Shown: positions 1-7,557 of the stretch, in pieces | Layout of the letters: every line of letters begins with the position of its first letter | Position numbering within the stretch: position 1 is the stretch's first letter | Source of the DNA: CAZNRY01 sp964575675 | GTDB taxonomy: Bacteria > Eisenbacteria > RBG-16-71-46 > CAIMUX01 > VGJL01 | Direction: 5' to 3' | Assembly (NCBI GenBank): GCA_964575675.1 | Contig: CAZNRY010000003.1 | Span: forward strand, 1 to 60,063 | Length of the DNA: 60,063 nt | The notes under the pieces: generated by a model | The model's database searches: none | What the model was told of the DNA's origin: nothing | What the model saw: the letters and a program-made list of their open reading frames with translations, nothing else | Position numbers and translations under genes: made by a program

Positions 1-681
1 GCCGTCTTTCGCCGGGCCCGTTTGTTGGAACGGTTGGCGGGCAGCCCGGGCGACGGCGGCCAGGCCGAGCCGGACTTGCAGGCCGTAGCGGGAGCCGGGG
101 TAGATGGCCCATGACTCGCCGACCGCCGTCGACGCCAGGGAGATGACGGCAGGGATCTGATCGTAGGTCTGGATCATCTCGAGCATCGGGATCTTCTCGT
201 ACGGCGTGCCATAGTAGTCGTTCGGGAAGGTCCGGCTGAAGCTCTCGCCCATCTGGAGCATCGCGATCAGGGCGTTCGGCTGAAAACCCAGAAACGCCCA
301 GTCGGTGTCCCTCTTCTTTCCGTATTCCGCCGCGATGCTGGGGACGATCTCGCTCGCGATTCCCGCTCCCTGCCCCGTGTAGTTCAGGCTGATCACGAGA
401 ACGCGGATCTCCTTCGAGAAGCAGTGGCGCAGGACGGCCACGGCCATCGGCGTCAGTTCCGCGGCGGACGCAGGGTCGTAGTCGAAGGAAAGAAGCAGGG
501 GACTCCCGTTCGGCGGGATTGAGTCGATCATCTCGTAGGTGTCCCGGACTTCCTTCGAGACGTCGATCCGAACCTCCGGCCACGGGACATAGAAGGGGAC
601 CGTGACCGCGATCAGAACGAACGCGTAGATGATCCGCCGGTCGAGGCGTTGGATCTTGGCCAGAGAATCTCGCCAGTCCAT
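1..681 (-). CDS. Unrecognised membrane-anchored protein, 3' end beyond window
   Basis: The reading frame starts at an ATG at 681 and stays open to base 1 (227 codons), so the C-terminus is missing. The start MDWRDSLAKIQRLDRRIIYA is followed by one hydrophobic segment (about residues 17-32) that probably anchors the protein, then a soluble part. The Shine-Dalgarno sequence GGAG overlaps the stop codon of the upstream gene, and the gap is only 3 bases, so the two are co-translated. It is the third gene of a minus-strand trio (2528 to 1). The soluble part has a segment resembling a nucleotide- or sugar-binding fold (PLLLSFDYDPASAAELTPMA) but I cannot assign a family. Function unknown. Confidence 0.75.
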   Translation of the reverse strand, partial: MDWRDSLAKIQRLDRRIIYAFVLIAVTVPFYVPWPEVRIDVSKEVRDTYEMIDSIPPNGSPLLLSFDYDPASAAELTPMAVAVLRHCFSKEIRVLVISLNYTGQGAGIASEIVPSIAAEYGKKRDTDWAFLGFQPNALIAMLQMGESFSRTFPNDYYGTPYEKIPMLEMIQTYDQIPAVISLASTAVGESWAIYPGSRYGLQVRLGLAAVARAARQPFQQTGPAKDG

Positions 682-684
682 CGC

Positions 685-1299
685 CTACTCCTTCCCCGAC
701 CCGAGGTAGGAGCGCTCGATCCCGAGGACGACCTTGAGGGCGGTCGAGGCCATGCCGAGACCGACGCCGATCAGGATCGCACGCTTGGCAACCAGGTTCG
801 GCGAGTTCAAGATCCACCGCGAGACGTCGGGAATGTGCAGGGTCTGGCCGTCGTCGAGGCGGCCGATCATCACGATCACGGCCGAGATCAGGAGGACAGT
901 CGCATCGAGGCTCCGCGTTCTGAAGGCCCGGAATGAGGCTGAGGCAAGATAGAAGGCGAGCAGCGCGAACATCGTCGCCTGGACGGGCAAGAGGATCGCG
1001 TTGAAGAGCTGCTGGAAGAGCGACTCGCGGCCGTGGCCCCCGATGAAGCCGGCCGCAAGCATCAGGACCATCGACGCGATCGCGGCCAGGCTATAGGGCC
1101 AGTCCTTCTTGCGCTTCCGCAGCCGTCCCCCGTGCCGTTGCACGACGCTTGCCACCCCCAGAACGATCGAGAAGGCGTAGACGATTTGAAGATAATCGTT
1201 CATCCGGTTGTATGCGGGAAGCGCGGCCGGCATGAAGTACTGGACGGCCATGAAGAGACCGGCGATCAGGCAGATGAAGAGCGGCAGTTGGAGTTTCAT
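685..1299 (-). CDS. Unrecognised multi-pass membrane protein
   Basis: 204 residues with about five or six hydrophobic segments: an N-terminal one starting at residue 4, then near 35-52, 70-88, 100-120, 130-145 and 172-192. A basic loop (RHGGRLRKRKKD) follows the second. The ATG lies inside the stop of the upstream gene (ATGA overlap, 1296-1299), so the two are translationally coupled. I do not recognise the family. The trio pattern (a large FnIII-like membrane protein, a multi-pass protein, a single-anchor soluble protein) suggests a membrane complex, but no catalytic motif is visible. Confidence 0.8.
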   Translation of the reverse strand: MKLQLPLFICLIAGLFMAVQYFMPAALPAYNRMNDYLQIVYAFSIVLGVASVVQRHGGRLRKRKKDWPYSLAAIASMVLMLAAGFIGGHGRESLFQQLFNAILLPVQATMFALLAFYLASASFRAFRTRSLDATVLLISAVIVMIGRLDDGQTLHIPDVSRWILNSPNLVAKRAILIGVGLGMASTALKVVLGIERSYLGSGKE

Positions 1300-2528
1300 C
1301 CGCCCGAACCCCGCACGCGCAGGATGTCCGCGATCCAGGTGAACGGCTCGCCCCGGAACAGAACGCCGGCGGTCATGGAGAGGACGCCGATCACGATGAA
1401 GGCGATGCAGATCACCTTGTAGAGGTCTTGACCCTTCAGGCTCCCCAGCAAAGTCGGCTCGCGCCCGATGTAGGCGCTCGCCGCGTAGAGTTCCTCACCG
1501 ATGATCGTGTAGTCGCAGGCCGTGACGAAGAAGGGGAGCTGCGAAACCGCGTCGGTTCCCGCGATCTGGATCGCGCCGGTCGAGGCCCCCGTCTCGGCCA
1601 GGATCAGCGACTCGGCGTAGAACATCCCGAGCAGGAGGTTCGCGCCCGGCTTCTCGCGGACCATCGTCCCGCAAACGGCCGCGGCGTAGGCGAACTGGTC
1701 GTTCGTGACGAAGTAGACGTCATCCTCGCGGAAGTCCTGCGGATAACCAGCCTCGATGTAGGCGAGCTTGACCACATCCTGTGTGACCGGCAGCACGATC
1801 GGGTCGCGGTTGGGAACGATGATCCGGCTCTGATAGCTTGCGACCTTCTTGGCGACCTGACCGAGGATGTTGATGGACGCGATCGTCGCTACATCGGAGA
1901 TCGTGCTGATTCCGGGAATGTACAGGACGGGGCGACCCATCTCGGTGCACCGGCCCACCGCTTCGTCGATTGCGTCGAGCCCCGCGATCCTGCGGATGAA
2001 GAGGTTGCGCCCGCGGCGGGCGGCGCGGATCAGTCCGAGGATCAGCGCCACGAAGAGGATCGTGGCGAAGAGGGTGTTGATCTTGTTCGTGAAGAACCAT
2101 TGGCGGGTCGGGGCGACCGGGCCAACGACCTGGCCGTCCGCGAAGGCGCCGGAGCGGCCGACCGTCCGGATCTGGTAGAAGTACCCCCTGCCCGGGCGGA
2201 GCCCCGTGTCGTCGAAGCTGAACCCGTCGAGGAGTTGGTTGGCCGTGAACGACTTGGCCGGCGCGAAGGCCGTGTCGCCGGGCCCCTTTCTCAGCAGCTC
2301 ATAGCGGACGACATCGCCGCGCCCGGCGGAATCGCCGCGCGATCGGCCAAAGGTGATCTTCAAGATCTCGCCGGCATCGAGGGGCTTGTCGCGCACCGTC
2401 AGATCGGTCACTGGTGCGGGGGGTTGAGTCACTTGTTCCGCGAGGGCTAGGCTCGCGATGCCGGAGAGGGCGACGGCGAGAAGCAGACCGCGGCGGATCC
2501 ACCGGAAGCCCCCGCGCGTGATTCCCAT
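1296..2528 (-). CDS. Membrane protein with N-terminal fibronectin-III-like domain
   Basis: 410 residues from an ATG at 2528 preceded by GAGGGGG. An upstream extension to 2765 is open but would overlap the divergent dehydrogenase leader, so the shorter start is preferred. Visible parts: a signal peptide or anchor (residues 11-30), an FnIII-like beta domain (about 35-140, with RPGRGYFYQIRTVGRSG typical of such folds), a second membrane segment (about 153-168), a cytoplasmic alpha/beta region (175-365) and a C-terminal membrane segment (372-391). The middle region (GRPVLYIPGISTISDVATIA) is reminiscent of an uncharacterised domain-of-unknown-function family, possibly DUF6754; that is from memory and unverified. 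It is the first gene of the trio, coupled to the next by ATGA. Confidence 0.75.
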   Translation of the reverse strand: MGITRGGFRWIRRGLLLAVALSGIASLALAEQVTQPPAPVTDLTVRDKPLDAGEILKITFGRSRGDSAGRGDVVRYELLRKGPGDTAFAPAKSFTANQLLDGFSFDDTGLRPGRGYFYQIRTVGRSGAFADGQVVGPVAPTRQWFFTNKINTLFATILFVALILGLIRAARRGRNLFIRRIAGLDAIDEAVGRCTEMGRPVLYIPGISTISDVATIASINILGQVAKKVASYQSRIIVPNRDPIVLPVTQDVVKLAYIEAGYPQDFREDDVYFVTNDQFAYAAAVCGTMVREKPGANLLLGMFYAESLILAETGASTGAIQIAGTDAVSQLPFFVTACDYTIIGEELYAASAYIGREPTLLGSLKGQDLYKVICIAFIVIGVLSMTAGVLFRGEPFTWIADILRVRGSGG

Positions 2529-2634
2529 CCGTACCCCCTCGCATCCCACCCCGGACGCGCAGGGGGAGGGTAACCTAGATGATGACCCGGAGGCTAGAGC
2601 TTCCATAGACACGGTAGGAGACAAGGAGACTGCC

Positions 2635-3663
2635 ATGAAGACCATGACGGCTGTCCGATTCCTAGGTCCGCGCCAGGAAATGCGAACCGAGATGATTCCC
2701 CATCCCGGCGACCCAGGTCCGGGCGAAGCGCTCGTCCGGATCGAGGCCGCCGGAGTCTGCCACACGGAACTTCACTTCCTCCGTGGGATTCTCGATCTTG
2801 GAGTCCATCCGCTGACGCTGGGACACGAAATCGCAGGGACGGTCGAGAGGATCGGCCCTGGCGTGCATGCGGTCCGCGAAGGGGACCGCGTCCTCGCCTA
2901 CTACTACCTCGGCTGCGGGACGTGCGAGTACTGCCTGGCCGGTGAGGAGAACCTCTGTCCGCAGCCACGGAGGGTCCACGGCTTCTCCCACGACGGCGGT
3001 TTCGCGGAATACATCCGGACCGCCGCGAGAAACCTGATCCCGCTTCCCGACTCGATTCCCTTCGAGCAGGCGGCGCCGATCGGTTGCAGCGTCTCGACCG
3101 GCGTGCACGCGATCGCCCGGGCGGGGCTCAGGGTGGACGAGTGGGTCGTCGTCCTCGGGATCGGTGGGGTCGGTTTTGGACTCGTACAGCTCGCGGCGCG
3201 CGCCGGGGCGAGGGTGATCGCCGTTGGGCGCAACCCGAGGAAGCTCGAGATGGCGTGCAGGCTCGGCGCGGAGATCGCGATCGACGCCACGCGAGGAAAA
3301 GTCGTGGAGGCGATCCGGGACCACACCCGCGGGCACGGCGCCGACGTCGTCTTCGAGCTCGTGGGAAGCTCGGATACCCTACCGTTGCTCCTTCCCTCCC
3401 TCGCAAAGCACGGGCGGATCGTCTTCATCGGCTACACGGAGGCGTCGATGGATCTCTCTCCACTCGGGCTCGTCCTGCTCGAAGGAAACGTGACCGGATC
3501 GGTCGGCAACACGCTCGCGGAGCTGCGCCACGCGGTATCGCTCGTGGGCGAGCGGAAGGTGCAGGTCATTGTGGATCGCGTGGAGCCGCTCGGGCGGCTC
3601 AATCAGGTCCTGCATGATTTGGGCGAGGGGACGATCGTCGGCCGGGCGGTCGTCCGGCCGTAG
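2635..3663 (+). CDS. Zinc-dependent medium-chain alcohol dehydrogenase
   Basis: 342 residues; ATG with AAGGAG 7 bases upstream. The layout is a full GroES-like catalytic domain followed by a Rossmann domain. Catalytic zinc ligands by motif are Cys42 (GVCHTE), His64-Glu65 (GHE) and Cys151. The structural zinc is bound by the four-Cys lobe Cys94, Cys97, Cys100 and Cys108. The nucleotide-binding loop GIGGVG is at 175-180 and is followed by an Arg-containing turn (VGRNPRKLE), so NAD versus NADP cannot be decided. The family oxidises alcohols or reduces aldehydes; the substrate is not predictable. It is a single gene, divergent from the membrane trio and convergent with the dtxR-like gene, with part of a repeat element in the gap. 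Confidence 0.93.
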   Translation: MKTMTAVRFLGPRQEMRTEMIPHPGDPGPGEALVRIEAAGVCHTELHFLRGILDLGVHPLTLGHEIAGTVERIGPGVHAVREGDRVLAYYYLGCGTCEYCLAGEENLCPQPRRVHGFSHDGGFAEYIRTAARNLIPLPDSIPFEQAAPIGCSVSTGVHAIARAGLRVDEWVVVLGIGGVGFGLVQLAARAGARVIAVGRNPRKLEMACRLGAEIAIDATRGKVVEAIRDHTRGHGADVVFELVGSSDTLPLLLPSLAKHGRIVFIGYTEASMDLSPLGLVLLEGNVTGSVGNTLAELRHAVSLVGERKVQVIVDRVEPLGRLNQVLHDLGEGTIVGRAVVRP

Positions 3664-3714
3664 CGGCCCTCGCGACGGTTCCTTCTTCAGACTCCGGTCA
3701 CGAGCCGAAGTGAC

Positions 3715-3744
3715 CTAGCCCGCATTTCTCACCACGGTTCGTCG
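3715..3744 (+). repeat. Solo left end of the TIR element
   Basis: Bases 3715-3734 (CTAGCCCGCATTTCTCACCA) equal 20 of the 21 bases of the terminal inverted repeat of the element at 56264-56452. The match continues to 3744 with one mismatch and then stops. It lies in the 91-base gap between two convergent genes. No right end follows, so this is a decayed or truncated copy. Confidence 0.75.
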
Positions 3745-3754
3745 TCCGTCCGGC

Positions 3755-4408
3755 CTACACTTTTCTCCGCACGTAGATGTCTCGAGCGACGTCGAAATCG
3801 AGCGCCAGATCGGTTTCGTCGATCTGGATGACGAAGCTCGGCTTCTTCTGGTGGAGCCGGACCGTCGAACCGGGAATAAGGCCGTAGGCCCCGAGCCGGT
3901 CGAGGCGCGTGTGGTGGCGGGACCGGATGTGGACGACCTCGCAGAGATCGCCGACCTGCATCTCGGATAGAGGATGGACCTCCGGGGCGCTTTCCGTGCC
4001 GAGTCCGCAGCAGCGTCCCGCGGGGATCGCGCGACCGTGGGGGCAATGGGTTGGATGGCCGAGGAAGGAGCAGACTCGATCGCAGGCGTCCTCGCTCAGC
4101 ATGTGCTCGAAGGCGCAGGCCGTCTCCTCGGTTTCCCGCTCATCGACCCGGAGCACCGATTGGAAGAGGACTTCGGCCAGCCGATGACGGCGAATCACGC
4201 GTTCGGCCTGCGTGAGGCCCGATTCGGTCAAGGCGAGCGCGTCTTCTCCTTCTTGCTCTGCCATCCCGGCCTTCCGGATCTCGCGCAGGAGGCCTTCCGG
4301 GTCCTCTTCCCTGCACTCGATCAGAAACGTCGATCGGTCCAAGATCCCGCGTTCGCGCAGAAGGTAGAGGAGCTCTAGCCCCTCATCGATTCTCTGACGG
4401 CCGTTCAT
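3755..4408 (-). CDS. DtxR/MntR-family metal-dependent repressor with C-terminal FeoA domain
   Basis: 217 residues, from an ATG at 4408 with GGAGG upstream; a longer frame to 4606 overlaps the neighbour and is not needed. Residues 1-70 form the winged-helix region. Residues 95-130 carry the DtxR dimerisation and metal signature (AFEHMLSEDACDRV, then CPHGRAIP). Residues 144-217 form an SH3-like FeoA domain (MQVGDLCEVVHI, then LGLIPG-like GAYGLIPGSTV). The family represses metal-uptake or metal-homeostasis genes when loaded with Fe(II) or Mn(II). It sits last in the fur-feoB operon and overlaps the small Cys-rich gene by 26 bases. No separate FeoA gene is present, so this domain may also serve FeoB, which is inference. 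Confidence 0.9.
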   Translation of the reverse strand: MNGRQRIDEGLELLYLLRERGILDRSTFLIECREEDPEGLLREIRKAGMAEQEGEDALALTESGLTQAERVIRRHRLAEVLFQSVLRVDERETEETACAFEHMLSEDACDRVCSFLGHPTHCPHGRAIPAGRCCGLGTESAPEVHPLSEMQVGDLCEVVHIRSRHHTRLDRLGAYGLIPGSTVRLHQKKPSFVIQIDETDLALDFDVARDIYVRRKV

Positions 4409-4610
4409 TTCGCCTCCGAATCCAGCGTACAAGACGTCCGACGCCCGATGCGACGGCGGAATCCTCGACGAATTCGTAGCCGCACGAGGGGCAACAAAGA
4501 ACCCGGCAGCCCTTGGCCAGGGGACATCCCGCCGCGCAGTGCTCGCGGTCCGAGGGGAACTCATTGCTGCAGAGGGGGCACTTCCGGATCCTGGGAGCCT
4601 GTTCATTCAT
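4383..4610 (-). CDS. Small Cys-rich protein between feoB and dtxR
   Basis: 75 residues with eight cysteines (11, 14, 25, 29, 35, 39, 40, 43) arranged as CPLC, HCAAGCP and CCPSCGYEF, followed by a basic tail. This looks like a compact double zinc ribbon or an Fe-S site. It lies 57 bases after feoB and overlaps the dtxR start, so it is embedded in the iron operon. Short Cys-rich proteins (FeoC or FeoB-associated type) often accompany FeoB. This one shows no clear FeoC winged helix, so a precise name is not justified. The alternative is a general zinc-ribbon protein. Confidence 0.75.
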   Translation of the reverse strand: MNEQAPRIRKCPLCSNEFPSDREHCAAGCPLAKGCRVLCCPSCGYEFVEDSAVASGVGRLVRWIRRRNERPSENR

Positions 4611-4667
4611 ACACCCTCCCCCGGCGTGCGCGACGATCGGGCTTGATCGATCGGATCTTCGCGCATT

Positions 4668-6890
4668 CTAGACCTTCAGTCCGAGGAGGCTCAGAAGGCG
4701 GGTCAGGACGCCCCCCACGAAGAAAGCGAACGGAAAGATGAAGGCAACCATTCCGGCTGCGACCTTGGCCCCGTGCTCCTTCAGGATCACGAAGACGTTC
4801 GCGATGCACGGGATGAAGAGCGTGATCACGACCATGCTGACGAGAGTCTGGTTTCCGCTGAGCGTCCTGTGCGCACCCGTCGCCGCCTGCAGGAGAAAGA
4901 CCGCGCCGTAGTCCCTCCGGAGAAACCCGATCAGGAACGCATCGGTCGTTCCGGCCGGGAGGCGAAGCCATCCCTGCACGAGGGGAGACGCGAGGTCCCG
5001 CACGCGCGGGAGAACCCCCGTCCGGTCGAGGATGAAGAGGATCAGCGTCCCCAGGATGAAAAGGGGAATGACCTCGCGGAGGTACCACTCGAGCCGGGCG
5101 AGTGTCTTGACGACGATGTTGCCGAGGACGGGCTTGCGGATCGGCGGGATCTCGAGAAAGAAGTCGGACGGCCGGCCGCGAAATATCCTCGATGCGAGCC
5201 ATCCCACCGCGATCATTACGGCGGCGACCACGCCGAGCCAGATCACCGTGCCGAGGGGCGAGATCACGCTCATCATGGCGAGGATCACGCCGAGCTGCGC
5301 CGAGCAGGGGACCCCGAGGGCGAGCAGCAGGGTCACGATCAATCGCTGCTTGCGGGTCTCGAGGATCCGCGTCGTCAAGGTCGCCATCGTATCGCAGCCG
5401 AGTCCGAGGACCATCGGCAGGACGGCGCGGCCGTTCAGTCCGATCAACCGGAAGAGGTCGTTCACCATCACGGCCAGGCGGGGCAGGTAGCCCGAGTCCT
5501 CGAGCAGGCTGAAGAGAAGGAAAAATGTCGCCACGATCGGAAGGACGATCGCGAAGCCGTATGCGAGGGCCATCGTGATCGCCCCGTAAGGCCCAACCAA
5601 GAGGTCGTGGATAAATCGAAAAATCTTCTGAAGGGGGGTGAGAGGGACCGGAACCTCGTAGTCCGGGGTAACAACCGTCCGAGACCAGCCGATCCCCGTG
5701 TTGATCCCCCGAGTCGGCGTCAGGGGGATCTGGATCTTGACCTCGATCTCGGCGGGTGGGTGGGTGTGAGGAAACGGCAGGATCGCATCGGTCGCACGGA
5801 TCGCTAGCGGGCTTACCCCTTGCGCGAAGAGGCCTGTCGCGAGCAGGTCGACCAGCGTTCCAGCGCCAAGGAGTCCGACGAACCAGAAAGTGATCGCGAG
5901 CACGGCGCCCAGCACGGCGATCCCCTTCAGGGGATGAATCGCCCAGCGCCCAAACCTCTGCATCCAGCCTGCCCGAGGACGGCTCGCCCCGACGTAGCAG
6001 ATCGAGAGAACCTCATCGACCGCCGCGAGATGGCTTTTCTGAATCGCATTGGAGACCGGCTCGGTCATCTCCCGCGAAACGGAGAGCCGGATCTTCTCGC
6101 AGGCTTCGAGGATCCCTTTCTCGACGTGCGCGCGGAGCCATGGGAAAACCGTCTTGTCGCCGGAGAGAAACAGGACGGCGAGAAAACGAGAAGCGACCCC
6201 GGTGTCAGGCAGGAGTGATTCGATCTCCGAGAGGGCCCGCTCGATCGGTTCCGGGTAGGCGGCCTGGATGTTCGGGACGCCGGCTCGCGGCCACGCGTCG
6301 CGCAAGCGCCCGAGGCCCTGCCGGCGGATTGCAATCGTCTCGATCACCGGGATCCCGAGCCTGCTTTCGAGCGCTCCGCGATCGATGCGAACGCCCAGCG
6401 AACGGGCTTCATCCATCATGTTGAGCGTCAGGGCCACCGGCCTCCCGAGGAGGGCGAGCTCCAGCGTCAGGGCGAGCGTGCGGCGCAGGTTTTTCGCGTC
6501 GCCGACCTGCACGACGGCCGCCTCCGGCTCCTCGAGAAGTATGTCCCGGGTGACGCGCTCGTCCTCCGACATCGGGATCAGGTGGTTCGTCCCGGGGGTG
6601 TCGATGATCTCGCGGCCGCCGCCGGGACCGGTCAGGCTCCCCCGCGTGACCTCGATCGTCGTTCCGGGATAGTTGGAGACGGTGACGTAGCGGCCGGTCA
6701 GGGCGCCGAAGAGCACGCTTTTGCCGACGTTCGGGTTGCCGACCAGGAGGAGGGGGGGAGCCCCCGCCTCGAGCGGGACAGCTCTGCTCGCGGTGTGGCT
6801 ATGCAAGGTGGCGCGCGCTCCTTCTTTCGTTTCCGCGGGATGCGGCAGCCCGCCCGCTGCGGCAGGCCTTGCAGGTCCCGAAGAGCTCAT
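4668..6890 (-). CDS. feoB: Ferrous iron transporter FeoB
   Basis: About 740 residues. An N-terminal G domain shows G1 GNPNVGKS (51-58), a switch with NYPGTT, G3 DTPG (97-100) and the FeoB-type G4 NMMD. A helical spacer is followed by the membrane permease with gate motifs GLGCDTMAT and GVPCSAQLG. It imports Fe(II) across the inner membrane. The start is uncertain: the frame is open to 6992, the ATG at 6890 lies inside fur and lacks a good ribosome site, and a TTG at 6806 just before the fur stop is possible. A roughly 55-residue polar, proline-rich insert between the first transmembrane helix and the core (about 5630-5790) is longer than usual. There is no separate feoA gene. Confidence 0.93.
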   Translation of the reverse strand: MSSSGPARPAAAGGLPHPAETKEGARATLHSHTASRAVPLEAGAPPLLLVGNPNVGKSVLFGALTGRYVTVSNYPGTTIEVTRGSLTGPGGGREIIDTPGTNHLIPMSEDERVTRDILLEEPEAAVVQVGDAKNLRRTLALTLELALLGRPVALTLNMMDEARSLGVRIDRGALESRLGIPVIETIAIRRQGLGRLRDAWPRAGVPNIQAAYPEPIERALSEIESLLPDTGVASRFLAVLFLSGDKTVFPWLRAHVEKGILEACEKIRLSVSREMTEPVSNAIQKSHLAAVDEVLSICYVGASRPRAGWMQRFGRWAIHPLKGIAVLGAVLAITFWFVGLLGAGTLVDLLATGLFAQGVSPLAIRATDAILPFPHTHPPAEIEVKIQIPLTPTRGINTGIGWSRTVVTPDYEVPVPLTPLQKIFRFIHDLLVGPYGAITMALAYGFAIVLPIVATFFLLFSLLEDSGYLPRLAVMVNDLFRLIGLNGRAVLPMVLGLGCDTMATLTTRILETRKQRLIVTLLLALGVPCSAQLGVILAMMSVISPLGTVIWLGVVAAVMIAVGWLASRIFRGRPSDFFLEIPPIRKPVLGNIVVKTLARLEWYLREVIPLFILGTLILFILDRTGVLPRVRDLASPLVQGWLRLPAGTTDAFLIGFLRRDYGAVFLLQAATGAHRTLSGNQTLVSMVVITLFIPCIANVFVILKEHGAKVAAGMVAFIFPFAFFVGGVLTRLLSLLGLKV

Positions 6891-7281
6891 GAACGTGCCG
6901 GTGGATCCGGAAGCCCCGGCGCAAAGCGATCCTTTCTTGCAATGCCTCGAGCTCCGAATCGAAGAACTCCACGATGCGGCCGCAGGCTGCACAGATCATG
7001 TGATCGTGGTGGCCCCGGCCAAGGGCCCGCTCGTAAAGACTCCGCCCCTGGCCGAGAAGCGATCGCCTCAGGATCCCGCACTGCTCGAGCAAGGTGAGCG
7101 TGCGATAGGTCGTCGCGCGGCTGACTCGGGGACGGCGCCGGCCGAGGCTCGAAAGGAGCTCTTCGGCGTCGAAGTGTTTCTCCGCGCCCAGGGCTGCATG
7201 CAGGATCTCGAGCCGCTCGCGGGTCAAGCGCAACCGATGGCTGCGCAAGTAGGCCCGGAACCGCTCGACGATCTCCAGCAT
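6799..7281 (-). CDS. fur: Fur-family metal-responsive repressor
   Basis: 160 residues if started at MLEIVERFRA (7281); an ATG at 7344 would add 21 residues and would translate through the palindrome described below. The winged-helix part is about 1-85 (SRATTYRTLTLL). The dimer domain has the metal site HHDHMIC (91-97) and both CxxC zinc pairs (Cys97/Cys100 and Cys137/Cys140). It heads the operon fur-feoB-Cys-rich-dtxR and overlaps feoB. Fur proteins repress iron-uptake genes with Fe(II). Zur or PerR specificity cannot be excluded from motifs alone, but the feoB context favours iron. Confidence 0.9.
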   Translation of the reverse strand: MLEIVERFRAYLRSHRLRLTRERLEILHAALGAEKHFDAEELLSSLGRRRPRVSRATTYRTLTLLEQCGILRRSLLGQGRSLYERALGRGHHDHMICAACGRIVEFFDSELEALQERIALRRGFRIHRHVHELFGTCKACRSGRAAASRGNERRSARHLA

Positions 7282-7326
7282 CGATGACGCGCCGCGCGCG
7301 CGCGACCCGCTCACCGGATGTTTCTT

Positions 7327-7345
7327 ATTGAGACTTGGTTTCATT
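7327..7345 (-). promoter_or_regulatory. Imperfect 19-bp palindrome, candidate Fur-type operator
   Basis: ATTGAGACTTGGTTTCATT has 8-base arms with 6 of 8 positions symmetric around CTT/AAG. It lies 46 bases upstream of the preferred fur start, in an AT-rich island of an otherwise GC-rich gap. Size and location suit an autoregulatory site of a Fur-like repressor. No experimentally known box matches exactly. Confidence 0.4.
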
Positions 7346-7415
7346 AAACAAGAGAGCATATGAGGGCGCTGGGATGGCTGTCAAGGTGCTAGAATCCCGC
7401 CCGGCGGGCTGCGGG

Positions 7416-7488
7416 GAGCAAGCGCGACGCCGCAGATGCGGCCAGATGCGCCGTTGCAGCAGAAGGCTGGTGAGAAATACGGGTTGGC
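7416..7488 (+). repeat. Right-half copy of the TIR element
   Basis: These 73 bases match 56380-56452 of the full element with 4 mismatches, including the terminal repeat (7468-7488, 3 mismatches to the perfect TIR). The left half is absent. It lies between divergent fur and murQ, where it may carry or disturb promoter sequence for murQ. Confidence 0.75.
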
Positions 7489-7557
7489 CCCGGGGTCGCC
7501 CGTTCTTTCCCGGGAGCGTGCGACCTGTTAGCCTGACCCTCCGAACAGGAGGCCCAC

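Noticed and set aside
4773..5807. Open frame of 344 codons on the plus strand
   Set aside because: It lies antisense to feoB, whose motifs are unmistakable; the translation is a charged low-complexity shadow typical of GC-rich DNA.
7524..7549. Hairpin CCTGTT/AACAGG overlapping the murQ ribosome site
   Set aside because: Only 6 bp with a 14-base loop; too weak to call a regulatory element.
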